A DNA stretch of 64,000 nt, from positions 434,001 to 498,000 of the forward strand of contig NZ_LR590470.1 in NCBI RefSeq assembly GCF_901472535.1, given 5' to 3'. This DNA is from Sphingobacterium daejeonense. GTDB lineage: Bacteria > Bacteroidota > Bacteroidia > Sphingobacteriales > Sphingobacteriaceae. Positions 55,668 through 64,000 of the stretch are shown piece by piece (the stretch's first letter is position 1; each line of letters starts with the position of its first letter). Made by a program: the position numbers and the translations under genes. The notes beneath the pieces are model-generated. The model worked only from the letters and a program-made list of their open reading frames with translations. It did not search any database and had not been told where the DNA came from.

Positions 55668-57200
55668 TTAATCTAAATCTTTTGCGACCATGTTTTTGTT
55701 AATATAAAGTGCCCCGATGACAAAACAGACAGCCGAAATAATAATCGGGTACCATAAGCCCTCCAAATAAAAAGTAGGATCACCAGAAGTTTTGGCATTC
55801 GTGGCCAAGTAGGTTGAAACCGCCGGTAATAAACCTCCGAAAATTCCATTCCCTATATGATAAGGCAGGGACATGGAGGTGTATCTGATCTTGACAGGGA
55901 AAATTTCTACCAAGAAGGCTGCAATAGGTCCATAAACTAACGTGATATAGATAATTTGGATGAAAATCAAAGCAATCAGTTTCATGTAATTGGACCCATG
56001 AAGGAACACTGAGAACTTACTCGATAGATGAGCATCTTCAGTTTGTATCTCATTGTTAGGGACGATTTTCTTTTGTTGTTCGGTCTTGGTATATGTTCCG
56101 TCGAAATAATATTTGGTGGTAGTGATTGTTTCATGTTGATCGTCTCCTTCAGAAGGAGCAGTAATAGTTGTATTCTTTTCGACCAACTCTTGTTTTTTGG
56201 AAGTATCGGCGATATCATACATGGCCTGATAGATAGGTCTATAGGTCAGCACTGCCAACAGCATTCCCGTTAACATTACCCATTTGCGGCCGACCTTGTC
56301 TGAAAGCTTCCCGAATACAACAAAAAATGGTGTCCCGAAAAGCAAAGCAATACCCAAAATCATATCTGCCTGGTCAGAATCCAAGAACATAACTGTCTTC
56401 ATATAGCTCATGGAATAGAATTGACCAGTATACCAAACCACACCTTGTCCCATAGCAGCTCCGAAAAGAGCCAATAAGACGAATTTTAAATTGTATTTAT
56501 TGCCAAAACTTTCTTTTAAAGGATTGGTAGAGGTTTTGCCTTCTGCTTTTGCCTTTTTGAACTCTGGAGATTCATCCATGTTCTTGCGGATCAAGTAGGA
56601 TACATAAACCATCAGGATCGAAAGTAAGAATGGAACCCTCCATCCCCAGTTATCAAATTGAGCATCCGTCAAGAAGAATTTGGTGAGCAATATTACCACT
56701 AATGAGATGAACAGTCCAAATGTTGCTGTAGTTTGTATCCACGAAGTCCAATAACCTCTTTCACCTTTTGGAGCGTGTTCGGCCACATAGGTTGCTGCGC
56801 CACCATATTCACCGCCGAGTGCTAATCCTTGCAATAAACGGAGGATTAGGACCAAGAAAGGAGCTAAGAAGCCAATACTATCGTAGCTGGGAATACAGCC
56901 GATGAGAAAGGTTGCCCCTCCCATTAACATCAATGTGACCATAAAGGTGTATTTCCGACCGATGAGGTCTCCCAATCGTCCAAAGAATAGGGCTCCGAAA
57001 GGTCTTACCACGAATCCTGCAGCGAAAGTTGCCAAAGTAGATAAGAAAGCAGCAGTAGGATTGTCTGAAGGAAAGAATTTGGTAGATATAACGATAGACA
57101 GACTTCCGAAGATAAAGAAGTCATACCATTCGATTAAAGTACCCAATGAGGAAGCCCCGATGACCTTCCAAATTCCTTTTTTACTTACTTGTTCTTGCAT
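55668..57200 (-). CDS. MFS transporter, metabolite:H+ symporter (MHS) family
   Basis: A 510-residue inner-membrane symporter of the MHS branch (relatives import citrate, proline/betaine, shikimate or alpha-ketoglutarate). Family sequences are GTLIEWYDFFIFGSLSIVIS, GFVVRPFGALFFGRLGDLIG, GLALGGEYGGAATYVAEHAP and GYWTSWIQTTATFG. Between later membrane segments there is an unusual hydrophilic insert of about 65 residues (KNTTITAPSEGDDQHETITT...). The substrate cannot be told. It is paired with the DUF6814-like gene. Confidence 0.92.
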   Translation of the reverse strand: MQEQVSKKGIWKVIGASSLGTLIEWYDFFIFGSLSIVISTKFFPSDNPTAAFLSTLATFAAGFVVRPFGALFFGRLGDLIGRKYTFMVTLMLMGGATFLIGCIPSYDSIGFLAPFLVLILRLLQGLALGGEYGGAATYVAEHAPKGERGYWTSWIQTTATFGLFISLVVILLTKFFLTDAQFDNWGWRVPFLLSILMVYVSYLIRKNMDESPEFKKAKAEGKTSTNPLKESFGNKYNLKFVLLALFGAAMGQGVVWYTGQFYSMSYMKTVMFLDSDQADMILGIALLFGTPFFVVFGKLSDKVGRKWVMLTGMLLAVLTYRPIYQAMYDIADTSKKQELVEKNTTITAPSEGDDQHETITTTKYYFDGTYTKTEQQKKIVPNNEIQTEDAHLSSKFSVFLHGSNYMKLIALIFIQIIYITLVYGPIAAFLVEIFPVKIRYTSMSLPYHIGNGIFGGLLPAVSTYLATNAKTSGDPTFYLEGLWYPIIISAVCFVIGALYINKNMVAKDLD

Positions 57201-57215
57201 AAATTATGTTTAGGT

Positions 57216-58316
57216 TTAAGGTTGTTTATACATTTTTCCAGGCAGGGATTGAATGATGCCATTCATTTCCATTTCCAGTAGGATGATTGCAAGTTTACTC
57301 TGAGGCCAATCACAATAAGCTGAAATATCATCTATGCTGGCCTCTTTTGATTCTTTAATATAGTCAAAAACCTTTTGTTCATCACTGTTTAAATCAAAAA
57401 TTAATGGTAATTGAACATGATTTTGGTTTTTCTTTGTCAGGTCGTCTTCCCATTGCATCAACATAATCAGGTCTTTTGCGTGTCGTATGAGATGGGCTTT
57501 GTTGGTTCGTATCAGTTCATTGCAACCTGCTGAATAGTAGAGGTCTGTTGAGCCTGGGAATGCGCAGACATCTCTGTTGTAGCTGTTTGCAATTTCGGCC
57601 GTTATCAATGCTCCTCCTTTTTTTGCTGCCTCCACAACAATGGTTGCGTCTGCCAAGCCTGCCACGATTCTATTGCGCATCGGGAAATTGGTTTTGTCTG
57701 GATTGGTGCCCGAAGGATATTCTGTCAGCAAACAACCCTTGTTTGTAATTTCATTTGCAATTTCATGATGGTTAAACGGATATATTCTGTCCAATCCATG
57801 GGCAAGGACGGCTGCCGTTTCCAATTGATTGTTTAGGGCAGCTTTGTGAGCTATAATATCTATTCCATAAGCTAAGCCGCTTACTACCAGGACATTTAAT
57901 TCTTTCAGTTGCTGGATGAGTTCTTCCGTCAACCTTCTGCCATAGGATGTTGCATTTCGTGTACCTACGATACTGACCGTTTTTTGGTTGTTCAGGTTGC
58001 AATTTCCTTTTTTATACAGGACTAAGGGAGCGTCTTCACAATGCTTTAACCTCGAAGGATAACTGCTGTCTTCATACCATAAGATGTCAATTTGATTGTC
58101 TTCAATATAGCGCACTTCGGATTCAGCTTCCCTTAAGTATGATTTGGAAATCAATTGATCGATTGAGTTTTTATGAATGCCAGGGATCTGGGACAATTCT
58201 TTCTTTGAAGACTTGAAGATTTCTTGTAAACTGCCGCAATAGGCCAACAATAAACGACTTGTTTTTGGACCTATCCCTTTAATCTTGGTCAGAGCAATTT
58301 TTTCTATTGCATTCAT
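57216..58316 (-). CDS. dprA: DNA-processing protein DprA
   Basis: Binds incoming single-stranded DNA and loads RecA during transformation. An N-terminal helix-hairpin-helix region (ALTKIKGIGPKTSRLLLAYC) precedes the Rossmann-type core: TVSIVGTRNATSYGRRLTEE, VVSGLAYGIDIIAHKAAL, NFPMRNRIVAGLADATIVVE and KKGGALITAEIAN. A C-terminal winged-helix domain (EASIDDISAYCDWPQSKLAI) ends it. I chose ATG 58316 (MNAIEKIALTKIKGIG); 18 more upstream codons are open. 366 residues. Confidence 0.94.
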   Translation of the reverse strand: MNAIEKIALTKIKGIGPKTSRLLLAYCGSLQEIFKSSKKELSQIPGIHKNSIDQLISKSYLREAESEVRYIEDNQIDILWYEDSSYPSRLKHCEDAPLVLYKKGNCNLNNQKTVSIVGTRNATSYGRRLTEELIQQLKELNVLVVSGLAYGIDIIAHKAALNNQLETAAVLAHGLDRIYPFNHHEIANEITNKGCLLTEYPSGTNPDKTNFPMRNRIVAGLADATIVVEAAKKGGALITAEIANSYNRDVCAFPGSTDLYYSAGCNELIRTNKAHLIRHAKDLIMLMQWEDDLTKKNQNHVQLPLIFDLNSDEQKVFDYIKESKEASIDDISAYCDWPQSKLAIILLEMEMNGIIQSLPGKMYKQP

Positions 58317-58385
58317 TTTGGTTAGCTTAGCATTAAAGATAAGGAATCGACTTTCCTTATGCAATATCAAATAAGTTTAATTGAT

Positions 58386-58393
58386 TACCTTTG
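58386..58393 (+). promoter_or_regulatory. Candidate -7 box of the small acidic gene
   Basis: TACCTTTG fits TAnnTTTG, 16 bp before the ATG at 58410. Confidence 0.35.
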
Positions 58394-58409
58394 TTTAAAA
58401 CACAATACT

Positions 58410-58643
58410 ATGGAAATGCAAGAGCCTTTTGATATAGAAGTAGGGGATATTACATATTCAGTTTTCCCGGATGAGAAAGATACTTACACTGTTTTTAAGG
58501 ATGGGAAGGAATACGTTCAGATCATTAAAGATACAGATACAAGTTGGTTGAAATTAAATCCTGAAACTGGTTTGCCGTTGTTTGGGATGGATGAGGAAAT
58601 TAATTTGATTGGGGCGGAGATATTGAAGAATACGGAAGGGTAA
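58410..58643 (+). CDS. Small acidic protein of unknown function
   Basis: A 77-residue soluble, acidic protein starting MEMQEPFDIEVGDITYSVFP, with DTYTVFKDGKEYVQIIKDTD and LNPETGLPLFGMDEEINLIG. It appears to be one small beta domain. Homologues of this kind occur as hypothetical proteins in Sphingobacteriaceae; I know no function. The ATG at 58410 is preferred to the open 17 codons before it because of the promoter position. A terminator follows. Confidence 0.7.
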   Translation: MEMQEPFDIEVGDITYSVFPDEKDTYTVFKDGKEYVQIIKDTDTSWLKLNPETGLPLFGMDEEINLIGAEILKNTEG

Positions 58644-58679
58644 GGGTTTAATATAATCACCGCTAGTGGTGGTTGTATC

Positions 58680-58729
58680 AAAAATCCGGGATTTCGGCTC
58701 CGCTCAATCACCGGATTTTAGTCTTTTTT
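58680..58729. terminator. Terminator after the small acidic gene
   Basis: AAAATCCGG (58681-58689) and CCGGATTTT (58711-58719) form a 9-bp stem with a 21-nt loop, followed by AGTCTTTTTTA. The opposite strand also ends in T's, so it may serve rsmG too. Confidence 0.75.
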
Positions 58730-58752
58730 ATATTAAGTCTGGCATGGCAATA

Positions 58753-59388
58753 TTACATTGCGATATACATTACATATTTGGTGTCGAAGAAATCTTCTTT
58801 AAAATAATGGGAAATCGGATGTAGCTCTGCTTTTACTCTTGCTTCTTTGATTTCTTCTTTTAGATCTCCTCCTTTTAGGTAAAGGATTCCATTTGGAATT
58901 CCGTTTTTATCTTTTCTTTCGATTTTATTCTGTACCCATGGAATAAAGTCTCCTAAGCGGGTCACAGCCCTTGATACAACGAAATCATATTTATAATCTA
59001 ATTGTTCTGCACGGATATGATCGGCTTCTACATTGGTCAAACCCAATGCTTCGGCTATTTCCCTAACTACTTTGATTTTTTTGCCTATTGAATCTACCAA
59101 ATGGAACTGTACTTCTGGAAATAGGATAGCCAATGGTATGCCTGGAAACCCGCCGCCCGTACCGACATCCAAAATTCTTGTTTTTGGGGTAAACTCACCT
59201 ACAAACTTGCCTATTGCCAAAGAATGCAAAACATGTTTCAAGTAAAGGCTTTCAATATCTTTTCTTGAGATCACATTGATTTGGTCATTCCATAAAGGGT
59301 ATAGTTCCTCCAACTTTGCAAATTGTTCTTTTTGCTTTTCAGTTAGTTTAGGGAAGTAGTTATAGATAATATCGACTGTAGGATTCAC
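58753..59388 (-). CDS. rsmG: 16S rRNA (guanine(527)-N7)-methyltransferase
   Basis: Methylates G527 of 16S rRNA; loss gives low-level streptomycin resistance. The SAM-binding GidB fold is clear: KTRILDVGTGGGFPGIPLAI, VQFHLVDSIGKKIKVVREIA and FVVSRAVTRLGDFIPWV. 211 residues, normal length. It lies 23 bp downstream of the glycosyltransferase gene on the same strand, probably an operon. Confidence 0.95.
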   Translation of the reverse strand: MNPTVDIIYNYFPKLTEKQKEQFAKLEELYPLWNDQINVISRKDIESLYLKHVLHSLAIGKFVGEFTPKTRILDVGTGGGFPGIPLAILFPEVQFHLVDSIGKKIKVVREIAEALGLTNVEADHIRAEQLDYKYDFVVSRAVTRLGDFIPWVQNKIERKDKNGIPNGILYLKGGDLKEEIKEARVKAELHPISHYFKEDFFDTKYVMYIAM

Positions 59389-59411
59389 GATTTGATAAAT
59401 TTAATTTGATG

Positions 59412-60554
59412 TTATTTCCAGGAGACCTGTTTTTTCGAGCGGTTGAATAATCCGTTGAAACAGATGTAAAAATAGTAATATAGATCCAATATTGGCAACC
59501 AAAGCAATAAATCGCTGACTTCAAGTTTCTTGTATATGGGTCTAAAGATGAGGACTTGGCAAATTAAGCGGATAAGATATGCAGCAATTCCGATATACCA
59601 ATATTGAGGGACAATTGCAATGGCCACGACAATGGCCAAGTAGAAGAGTGCTGCAGTGATCAATTGGGTTCCCAGCATCCTCTGGTGTCTCCCCTTATAT
59701 AGCGTAGATGCCCCTGAGTGTCGAGCTTTTTGCTTGTAATAACTTTTCCATGTTGTCTTTGGTTCTGAATAGACAAAAGCATCTGGTGCAATGTTAATTT
59801 CAACATTATGCCTATTTGCTGTTGCATTCACAAAAAGATCATCATCACCAGATTTGATATGCATGTGGTCGGTAAAACCTTTGTTTGTGAAAAATAGGTC
59901 TTTGGTATACGCTAGGTTCCTGCCGACGCCCATATAGGCATCTCCTTTTATGGCATAAGAAAGATAGCTCATAGCAGTATGTGCAGTCTCAAACCTAATC
60001 AATCGGTTTAAGAAACCAGGAAACTTAAAATAAGGAGAATAACCTAAAACTATTTCTTTATTTTCATTAAATGATCCGGTCATTTCCTTTAACCAATTGC
60101 TGGAATTGGGTTGACAGTCTGCATCGGTCATCAAGAGGTATGGGTTTTTAGCTGCTTTGATTCCCATTGTTAAAGCAAACTTTTTGCTATGCTTCAATTG
60201 GATATGTTCCTTGATTTCTACGATTTTAAGGTTTGCATACTTGGAAGCAAAGTCTTGGAGGACCCATTTAGTATCATCTTCGGAGCAATCATTTACCACG
60301 ATAACTTCGAAGTTTGGATAATCCTGTTCCAGAATTCCGGGGAGGAATGATTTAAGGTTTTCCTGTTCGTTATGAGCACAGATTACAATGGAAACTTCTT
60401 TTGAGTTTTCGATTTCCTGATTTGATTTTACTTTATATAAAGCTAGTTTACCATATACGAATAGTATATAGTACAATTGAAAGAACAGCAAAAGGACTAG
60501 AATTCCATAGGGAATTAGAGTTATATCCAAGCTCATATCGACGAATGATCCCAT
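59412..60554 (-). CDS. Family 2 glycosyltransferase, membrane-bound
   Basis: A 380-residue processive-type GT2 enzyme. An N-terminal membrane segment (GILVLLLFFQLYYILFVYGK) precedes the GT-A domain with VSIVICAHNEQENLKSFLPG, VVNDCSEDDTKW, the metal-binding MTDADCQP and SGDDDLFVN, and QKARHSGAS (a QxxRW-like site). Two or three C-terminal membrane segments follow (LITAALFYLAIVVAIAIVPQ). The sugar donor and product are unknown. The ATG at 60536 is an alternative start. Confidence 0.9.
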   Translation of the reverse strand: MGSFVDMSLDITLIPYGILVLLLFFQLYYILFVYGKLALYKVKSNQEIENSKEVSIVICAHNEQENLKSFLPGILEQDYPNFEVIVVNDCSEDDTKWVLQDFASKYANLKIVEIKEHIQLKHSKKFALTMGIKAAKNPYLLMTDADCQPNSSNWLKEMTGSFNENKEIVLGYSPYFKFPGFLNRLIRFETAHTAMSYLSYAIKGDAYMGVGRNLAYTKDLFFTNKGFTDHMHIKSGDDDLFVNATANRHNVEINIAPDAFVYSEPKTTWKSYYKQKARHSGASTLYKGRHQRMLGTQLITAALFYLAIVVAIAIVPQYWYIGIAAYLIRLICQVLIFRPIYKKLEVSDLLLWLPILDLYYYFYICFNGLFNRSKKQVSWK

Positions 60555-60655
60555 AAAATTAGCCTCAAAGATAAAGGTTATCGTTCAAATAGTTTGTTAA
60601 TTGTTAAGAAATGCGAATTAAGTGTTTGATATGTCATTCCCAAAGAATTTTATAG

Positions 60656-60663
60656 TATTTTTG
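60656..60663 (+). promoter_or_regulatory. Candidate -7 box of tgt
   Basis: TATTTTTG (TAnnTTTG) 19 bp before the tgt ATG. Confidence 0.38.
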
Positions 60664-60682
60664 CGGTCGATTAAGGAATACT

Positions 60683-61813
60683 ATGAATTTTACGCTTCAA
60701 GCACAAGATAAATTTTCAAAAGCAAGAGCCGGGGAGATTGAAACCGCTCATGGGAAGATCCAAACTCCAATTTTCATGCCTGTAGGAACTGCAGGTACTG
60801 TGAAAGCGGTTCATCAACATGAACTTGTAAACGATATCCAAGCACAGATTATTTTAGGAAATACCTATCACTTATATTTAAGACCAGGGTTAGATGTCTT
60901 AAATAAGGCGGGTGGTTTGCATAAATTTATCAACTGGGAGAGACCGATCTTAACAGATTCTGGTGGTTATCAAGTTTATTCACTGACTGAAGTTCGTAAA
61001 ATTAAGGAAGAGGGAGTAACTTTCAGGTCTCATATTGATGGTTCGAAGCATCTCTTTACGCCAGAAAATGTAATGGATACCCAAAGGATTATCGGTGCGG
61101 ATATAATCATGGCATTTGATGAATGTACACCATATCCATGTGATTACCGGTATGCTAGGAAATCGATGGAGATGACACACCGTTGGTTGAAGCGCTGTTG
61201 CGATAGGTTTGACAGTACCGAGCCTTTATATGGCTATGATCAGACTTTGTTTCCAATTGTTCAGGGTTCTGTTTACAAAGATCTACGTGAGAAATCCGCG
61301 GAGACTATTGCTTCTTTTAATAGAGAAGGAAATGCGATCGGTGGTCTATCAGTTGGAGAGCCAGCAGAGGAGATGTATGCTATGACCGAAGTAGTAACCA
61401 ATATCCTGCCTCATGACAAACCAAGGTATTTAATGGGTGTTGGTACTCCTGTTAATCTTTTAGAAAATATTGCATTGGGTATTGACATGTTTGATTGTGT
61501 GATGCCAACGAGAAATGCTAGAAATGGGATGCTCTTCACTCAAAATGGTATTATCAATATCAAAAATGAGAAGTGGAAAGATGATTTCAGTCCTATTGAG
61601 GCTGAATCAGACCTTTTGGTCGATCAAATCCATTCAAAAGCTTATTTAAGGCACCTTATCAAGTCGCAAGAAATTTTGGGAGCACAAATCGCTTCATTAC
61701 ATAATTTACATTTTTATCTTTGGTTGATGGAACAAGCCCGGGCGAAAATCTTGGATGGTACGTTTTATGATTGGAAGAATAAAATGGTTAAAGTCTTAGA
61801 TCAACGTCTATAA
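60683..61813 (+). CDS. tgt: Queuine tRNA-ribosyltransferase
   Basis: Exchanges G34 for a queuine precursor in tRNAs with GUN anticodons. The TIM-barrel motifs are IQTPIFMPVGTAGTVKAVH, GNTYHLYLRPG, LTDSGGYQVYSLTEVRKIKE (catalytic Asp), GLSVGEPAEEMYAM and DMFDCVMPTRNARNGMLFT (nucleophile Asp). The usual zinc cluster CxCxxC is absent: that part reads ESDLLVDQIHSKAYLRHLIK, with only the His of SLHNLHFY remaining. I believe this is common in Bacteroidota Tgt. 376 residues, intact. Confidence 0.95.
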   Translation: MNFTLQAQDKFSKARAGEIETAHGKIQTPIFMPVGTAGTVKAVHQHELVNDIQAQIILGNTYHLYLRPGLDVLNKAGGLHKFINWERPILTDSGGYQVYSLTEVRKIKEEGVTFRSHIDGSKHLFTPENVMDTQRIIGADIIMAFDECTPYPCDYRYARKSMEMTHRWLKRCCDRFDSTEPLYGYDQTLFPIVQGSVYKDLREKSAETIASFNREGNAIGGLSVGEPAEEMYAMTEVVTNILPHDKPRYLMGVGTPVNLLENIALGIDMFDCVMPTRNARNGMLFTQNGIINIKNEKWKDDFSPIEAESDLLVDQIHSKAYLRHLIKSQEILGAQIASLHNLHFYLWLMEQARAKILDGTFYDWKNKMVKVLDQRL

Positions 61814-61828
61814 TTCTTTTAAAAGTAT

Positions 61829-62914
61829 ATGATAAAGATTATCGATAAATATATCATGAAAAAGTACTTGTCTACTTTTGTTTTCACGGTTGCTATCTTC
61901 TGTGTAGTGATTGTGATATTTGATATATCTGAGAAAATCGATGATTTCAACAAGTATGGAGCGACCATGACGCAAGTATTCTTTGAGTATTATGCACTTG
62001 GAAGTTTACCATTCTTTATCAATATGCTTACGCCGCTTTTCAATTTCATTGCGGTGATCTTTTTCACGTCCAAGATGGCGGATCAGACCGAGATTGTTCC
62101 GATTTTAAGTGGTGGTATGAGTTTCAACAGAATGCTCCGCCCTTATATGATCTGTGCAGGGTTGATATTCGCCATGACTTTGATTTCGAATGTTTATGTC
62201 ATTCCATATACCAACAAAGTAAAAGTAGACTTTGAAAACGTCTATGTAAAACCGAATAAGGTAAGTACGACCTCTTCATCCATCCATATGCAGGTAGATT
62301 CGAATACCTATGTCTATATGGGTTCATTTGATACTAAATCTAAAGTGGGGTATAATTTTAGTTTAGAGAAATTCGATGGTGACAAGATGGTTGAGAAGCT
62401 AATGGCTGAGCGTGTTACTTGGGATTCAGTAGCCAATAAATGGAGTTTGCATACCTATACAACAAGGGAGATAAATGGCCTGAAGGAAAATATGCTTTCT
62501 GGCGAAAAACGTGATACGACTTTGGATATGCGTCCTATGGATTTTGAGTCTTATGAGAATGTGTTCACGACTATGGATCAGGATGAGCTCAATGAAAGGA
62601 TCAGCAAGGAAGAAGTTCGGGGTACAGGGATGATGAATGAGTTGTTGCTGGAGAAGTATAAAAGGATTATTAATCCATTTTCAGCTTTTATCTTAACCTT
62701 GATTGGGGTTTCCCTTTCCTCCAAAAAGGTTCGGGGAGGTATCGGTTTGAGTCTAGGTATTGGTATCGGACTGAGCTGTATATATATCGTACTTGAAAGA
62801 TTTTCAAGCATGTTCTCCATAAAGGGAGGATTGGATCCATTGATATCGGTTTTGATTCCCAACGTCATCTTTTTGCTGTTGAGTTTCTACTTGTTGAAAA
62901 AGGCTCCTAAATAA
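61829..62914 (+). CDS. LptF/LptG family (YjgP/YjgQ) permease
   Basis: A 361-residue inner-membrane protein that with LptB drives lipopolysaccharide extraction to the outer membrane. N-terminal membrane segments (STFVFTVAIFCVVIVIFDIS, FINMLTPLFNFIAVIFFTSK, LSGGMSFNRMLRPYMICAG) precede a periplasmic beta-jellyroll region (residues about 130-260). C-terminal segments (NPFSAFILTLIGVSLSSKKV, LGIGIGLSCIYIVLERFSSM) close it. Family assignment is firm; LptF versus LptG is not separable here. It follows tgt by 15 bp, likely co-transcribed. Confidence 0.9.
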   Translation: MIKIIDKYIMKKYLSTFVFTVAIFCVVIVIFDISEKIDDFNKYGATMTQVFFEYYALGSLPFFINMLTPLFNFIAVIFFTSKMADQTEIVPILSGGMSFNRMLRPYMICAGLIFAMTLISNVYVIPYTNKVKVDFENVYVKPNKVSTTSSSIHMQVDSNTYVYMGSFDTKSKVGYNFSLEKFDGDKMVEKLMAERVTWDSVANKWSLHTYTTREINGLKENMLSGEKRDTTLDMRPMDFESYENVFTTMDQDELNERISKEEVRGTGMMNELLLEKYKRIINPFSAFILTLIGVSLSSKKVRGGIGLSLGIGIGLSCIYIVLERFSSMFSIKGGLDPLISVLIPNVIFLLLSFYLLKKAPK

Positions 62915-62926
62915 GTAACACAAACC

Positions 62927-63805
62927 ATGTCAAAACTAACCTTTAACCGCAATATTTTGATATTGCACCTAACTGTATTAATCTGGGGATTTACAGGAGT
63001 CTTGGGCGAATTAATTTCTATTCCTGCACTTCATTTGGTGTGGTATCGAGTATTGATCGCTGCGGTATCTTTAATTCTATTCTATCTTTTCAAAAGGAAA
63101 ACTTTACTAGTTCCTAAAGGTCAGCTTTTTCAATATTTAGGAGTGGGAATGATAGTTGGGCTTCACTGGGTATTGTTTTTTCACGCCATAAAGGTGTCAA
63201 CGGTTTCTGTAACGCTGGTTACATTGTCATCCGTCACTTTATTCACAGCGATATTAGAACCTATCATTAACCGAAAACGAGTTTCTATTGCTGATGTTAT
63301 TGTAGGTCTTGTTATAATATTTGGTATTTACCTAATTTTCAAATTCGAGTTTAAATATTTCTGGGGAATAGTATTTGGACTTTCTTGTGCATTCTGTGCG
63401 AGCATATTTTCGATTCTAAATGCGAGAATGGTCAAAAAAGACAGTCCTACGACCATCACATTGTATGAAATGATTGGTGCATGGATCGGGGTTTCAGCAG
63501 TTATGCTGGTTAATGGAGATTTTAATAGCCATATGGTATTGAATCAATCCGACTTATTATATCTATTATTATTAGGAATAGTTTGTACTGCCATTGCATA
63601 TGTTTTAGGTGTTGCGGTCATGCGTGAGCTATCAGCATTTACTGTTGCACTAACTACTAATATGGAGCCTGTATATGGGATTATACTAGCTTTATTGATC
63701 TTTGGGCACAAGGAAACTATGAGTACAGGATTCTATTTTGGTGCTGTCATTGTCTTGACCGCAGTGTTTATTTATCCCTATCTGAAGACGAAAATCAAGA
63801 TTTAA
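62927..63805 (+). CDS. EamA/DMT family transporter
   Basis: A 292-residue membrane protein with ten segments in two EamA repeats: LHLTVLIWGFTGVLGELISI at the start, TVSVTLVTLSSVTLFTAILE at the end of the first repeat, FGLSCAFCASIFSILNARMV in the second, and SAFTVALTTNMEPVYGIILA near the end. It is predicted to be an exporter of amino acids or metabolites, but the substrate is unknown. It lies 12 bp after the permease gene. Confidence 0.9.
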   Translation: MSKLTFNRNILILHLTVLIWGFTGVLGELISIPALHLVWYRVLIAAVSLILFYLFKRKTLLVPKGQLFQYLGVGMIVGLHWVLFFHAIKVSTVSVTLVTLSSVTLFTAILEPIINRKRVSIADVIVGLVIIFGIYLIFKFEFKYFWGIVFGLSCAFCASIFSILNARMVKKDSPTTITLYEMIGAWIGVSAVMLVNGDFNSHMVLNQSDLLYLLLLGIVCTAIAYVLGVAVMRELSAFTVALTTNMEPVYGIILALLIFGHKETMSTGFYFGAVIVLTAVFIYPYLKTKIKI

Positions 63806-63854
63806 TTTCACATTAATTATTAGTTTATTTTCAAGTTACAAATGGTTGCTTATG

Positions 63855-63887
63855 CAAACGTTTGTGTAATTTACGCAAACGGTTTCG
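63855..63887. promoter_or_regulatory. Two tandem LacI-type operator-like palindromes
   Basis: CAAACGTTTG (63855-63864, perfect, central CG) and GCAAACGGTTTCG (63875-63887, imperfect, also central CG). Their CG centres are 21 bp apart, two helical turns. They are in the last 200 bp, probably upstream of a gene beyond the window. The rest of 63806-64000 shows nothing else. Confidence 0.5.
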
Positions 63888-64000
63888 TTCGTTAAATTAT
63901 TGTTAATCATTTGGATAAAGATTTATCTTCCAAAATCTAGATTGTGATATGTGATACTAACATATTGCTTTTTTTTATTTAATGATTAATTATGATTAAG

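Overview
The window is a 64 kb chromosomal piece of a Bacteroidota bacterium, most likely Sphingobacteriaceae (Sphingobacterium/Pedobacter-like). The evidence is an alternative complex III plus cytochrome oxidase operon, SusC/SusD pairs, GH92/GH95/GH30 glycosidases, TAnnTTTG-type -7 promoter boxes, few Shine-Dalgarno sites, AT-rich DNA, and families largely confined to this phylum (DUF6377, DUF4920, DUF6814, DUF3341). No rRNA, tRNA or CRISPR was seen. One ncRNA, the signal recognition particle RNA, is present.

Layout. 1-9.1 kb: 3' end of pnp, a GH95 fucosidase, a collagen-like lipoprotein, a DUF493 protein, a GH92 mannosidase divergent from a LacI-type regulator with a perfect palindrome between them, and msrB. 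9.2-26.5 kb: one long respiratory cluster, actABCDEF - coxBA - ctaA - ctaB - two subunit III genes - subunit IV - a SCO-like gene - DUF420 - a small conserved gene. It covers quinol oxidation, cytochrome c reduction, O2 reduction, heme A synthesis and oxidase assembly. 26.5-34.2 kb: housekeeping genes (DoxX, metG, brnQ, folP, DUF4920, tsaC-like, dapD, S4 protein). 34.2-43.4 kb: a polysaccharide utilisation locus (DUF6377 regulator, SusC, SusD, GH30, SusE/F-like lipoprotein) whose make-up points to beta-1,6-glucan. 43.5-50.6 kb: asparaginase-type Ntn hydrolase, mtgA, mutS, tRNA methyltransferase, phosphoesterase, MerR regulator, and a membrane protein with HERIH. 50.6-54.3 kb: an accessory patch with an 11-bp periodic array, heptamer repeats, a sialate O-acetylesterase and an IS1182-type element. 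54.3-63.8 kb: accD, SRP RNA, an MHS transporter with DUF6814 partner, dprA, rsmG, a GT2 enzyme, tgt, an LptF/G permease and an EamA transporter. The last 200 bp hold two tandem LacI-type operator-like palindromes.

A striking property is about 30 single-base indels inside otherwise intact genes, nearly all +1 and mostly in short homopolymers. They are concentrated at 12.5-26.1 kb and 46.9-49.0 kb and absent from 26.2-46.9 kb and after 52.4 kb. I treat them as probable sequence or assembly errors and give full reconstructed gene spans, stating where each frame changes. No clearly new multi-gene system was found. The items most worth a second look are the SCO-like protein lacking every copper ligand, the dispersed heptamer arrays, the 11-bp periodic inverted-repeat array, and the tandem operators at the right end.
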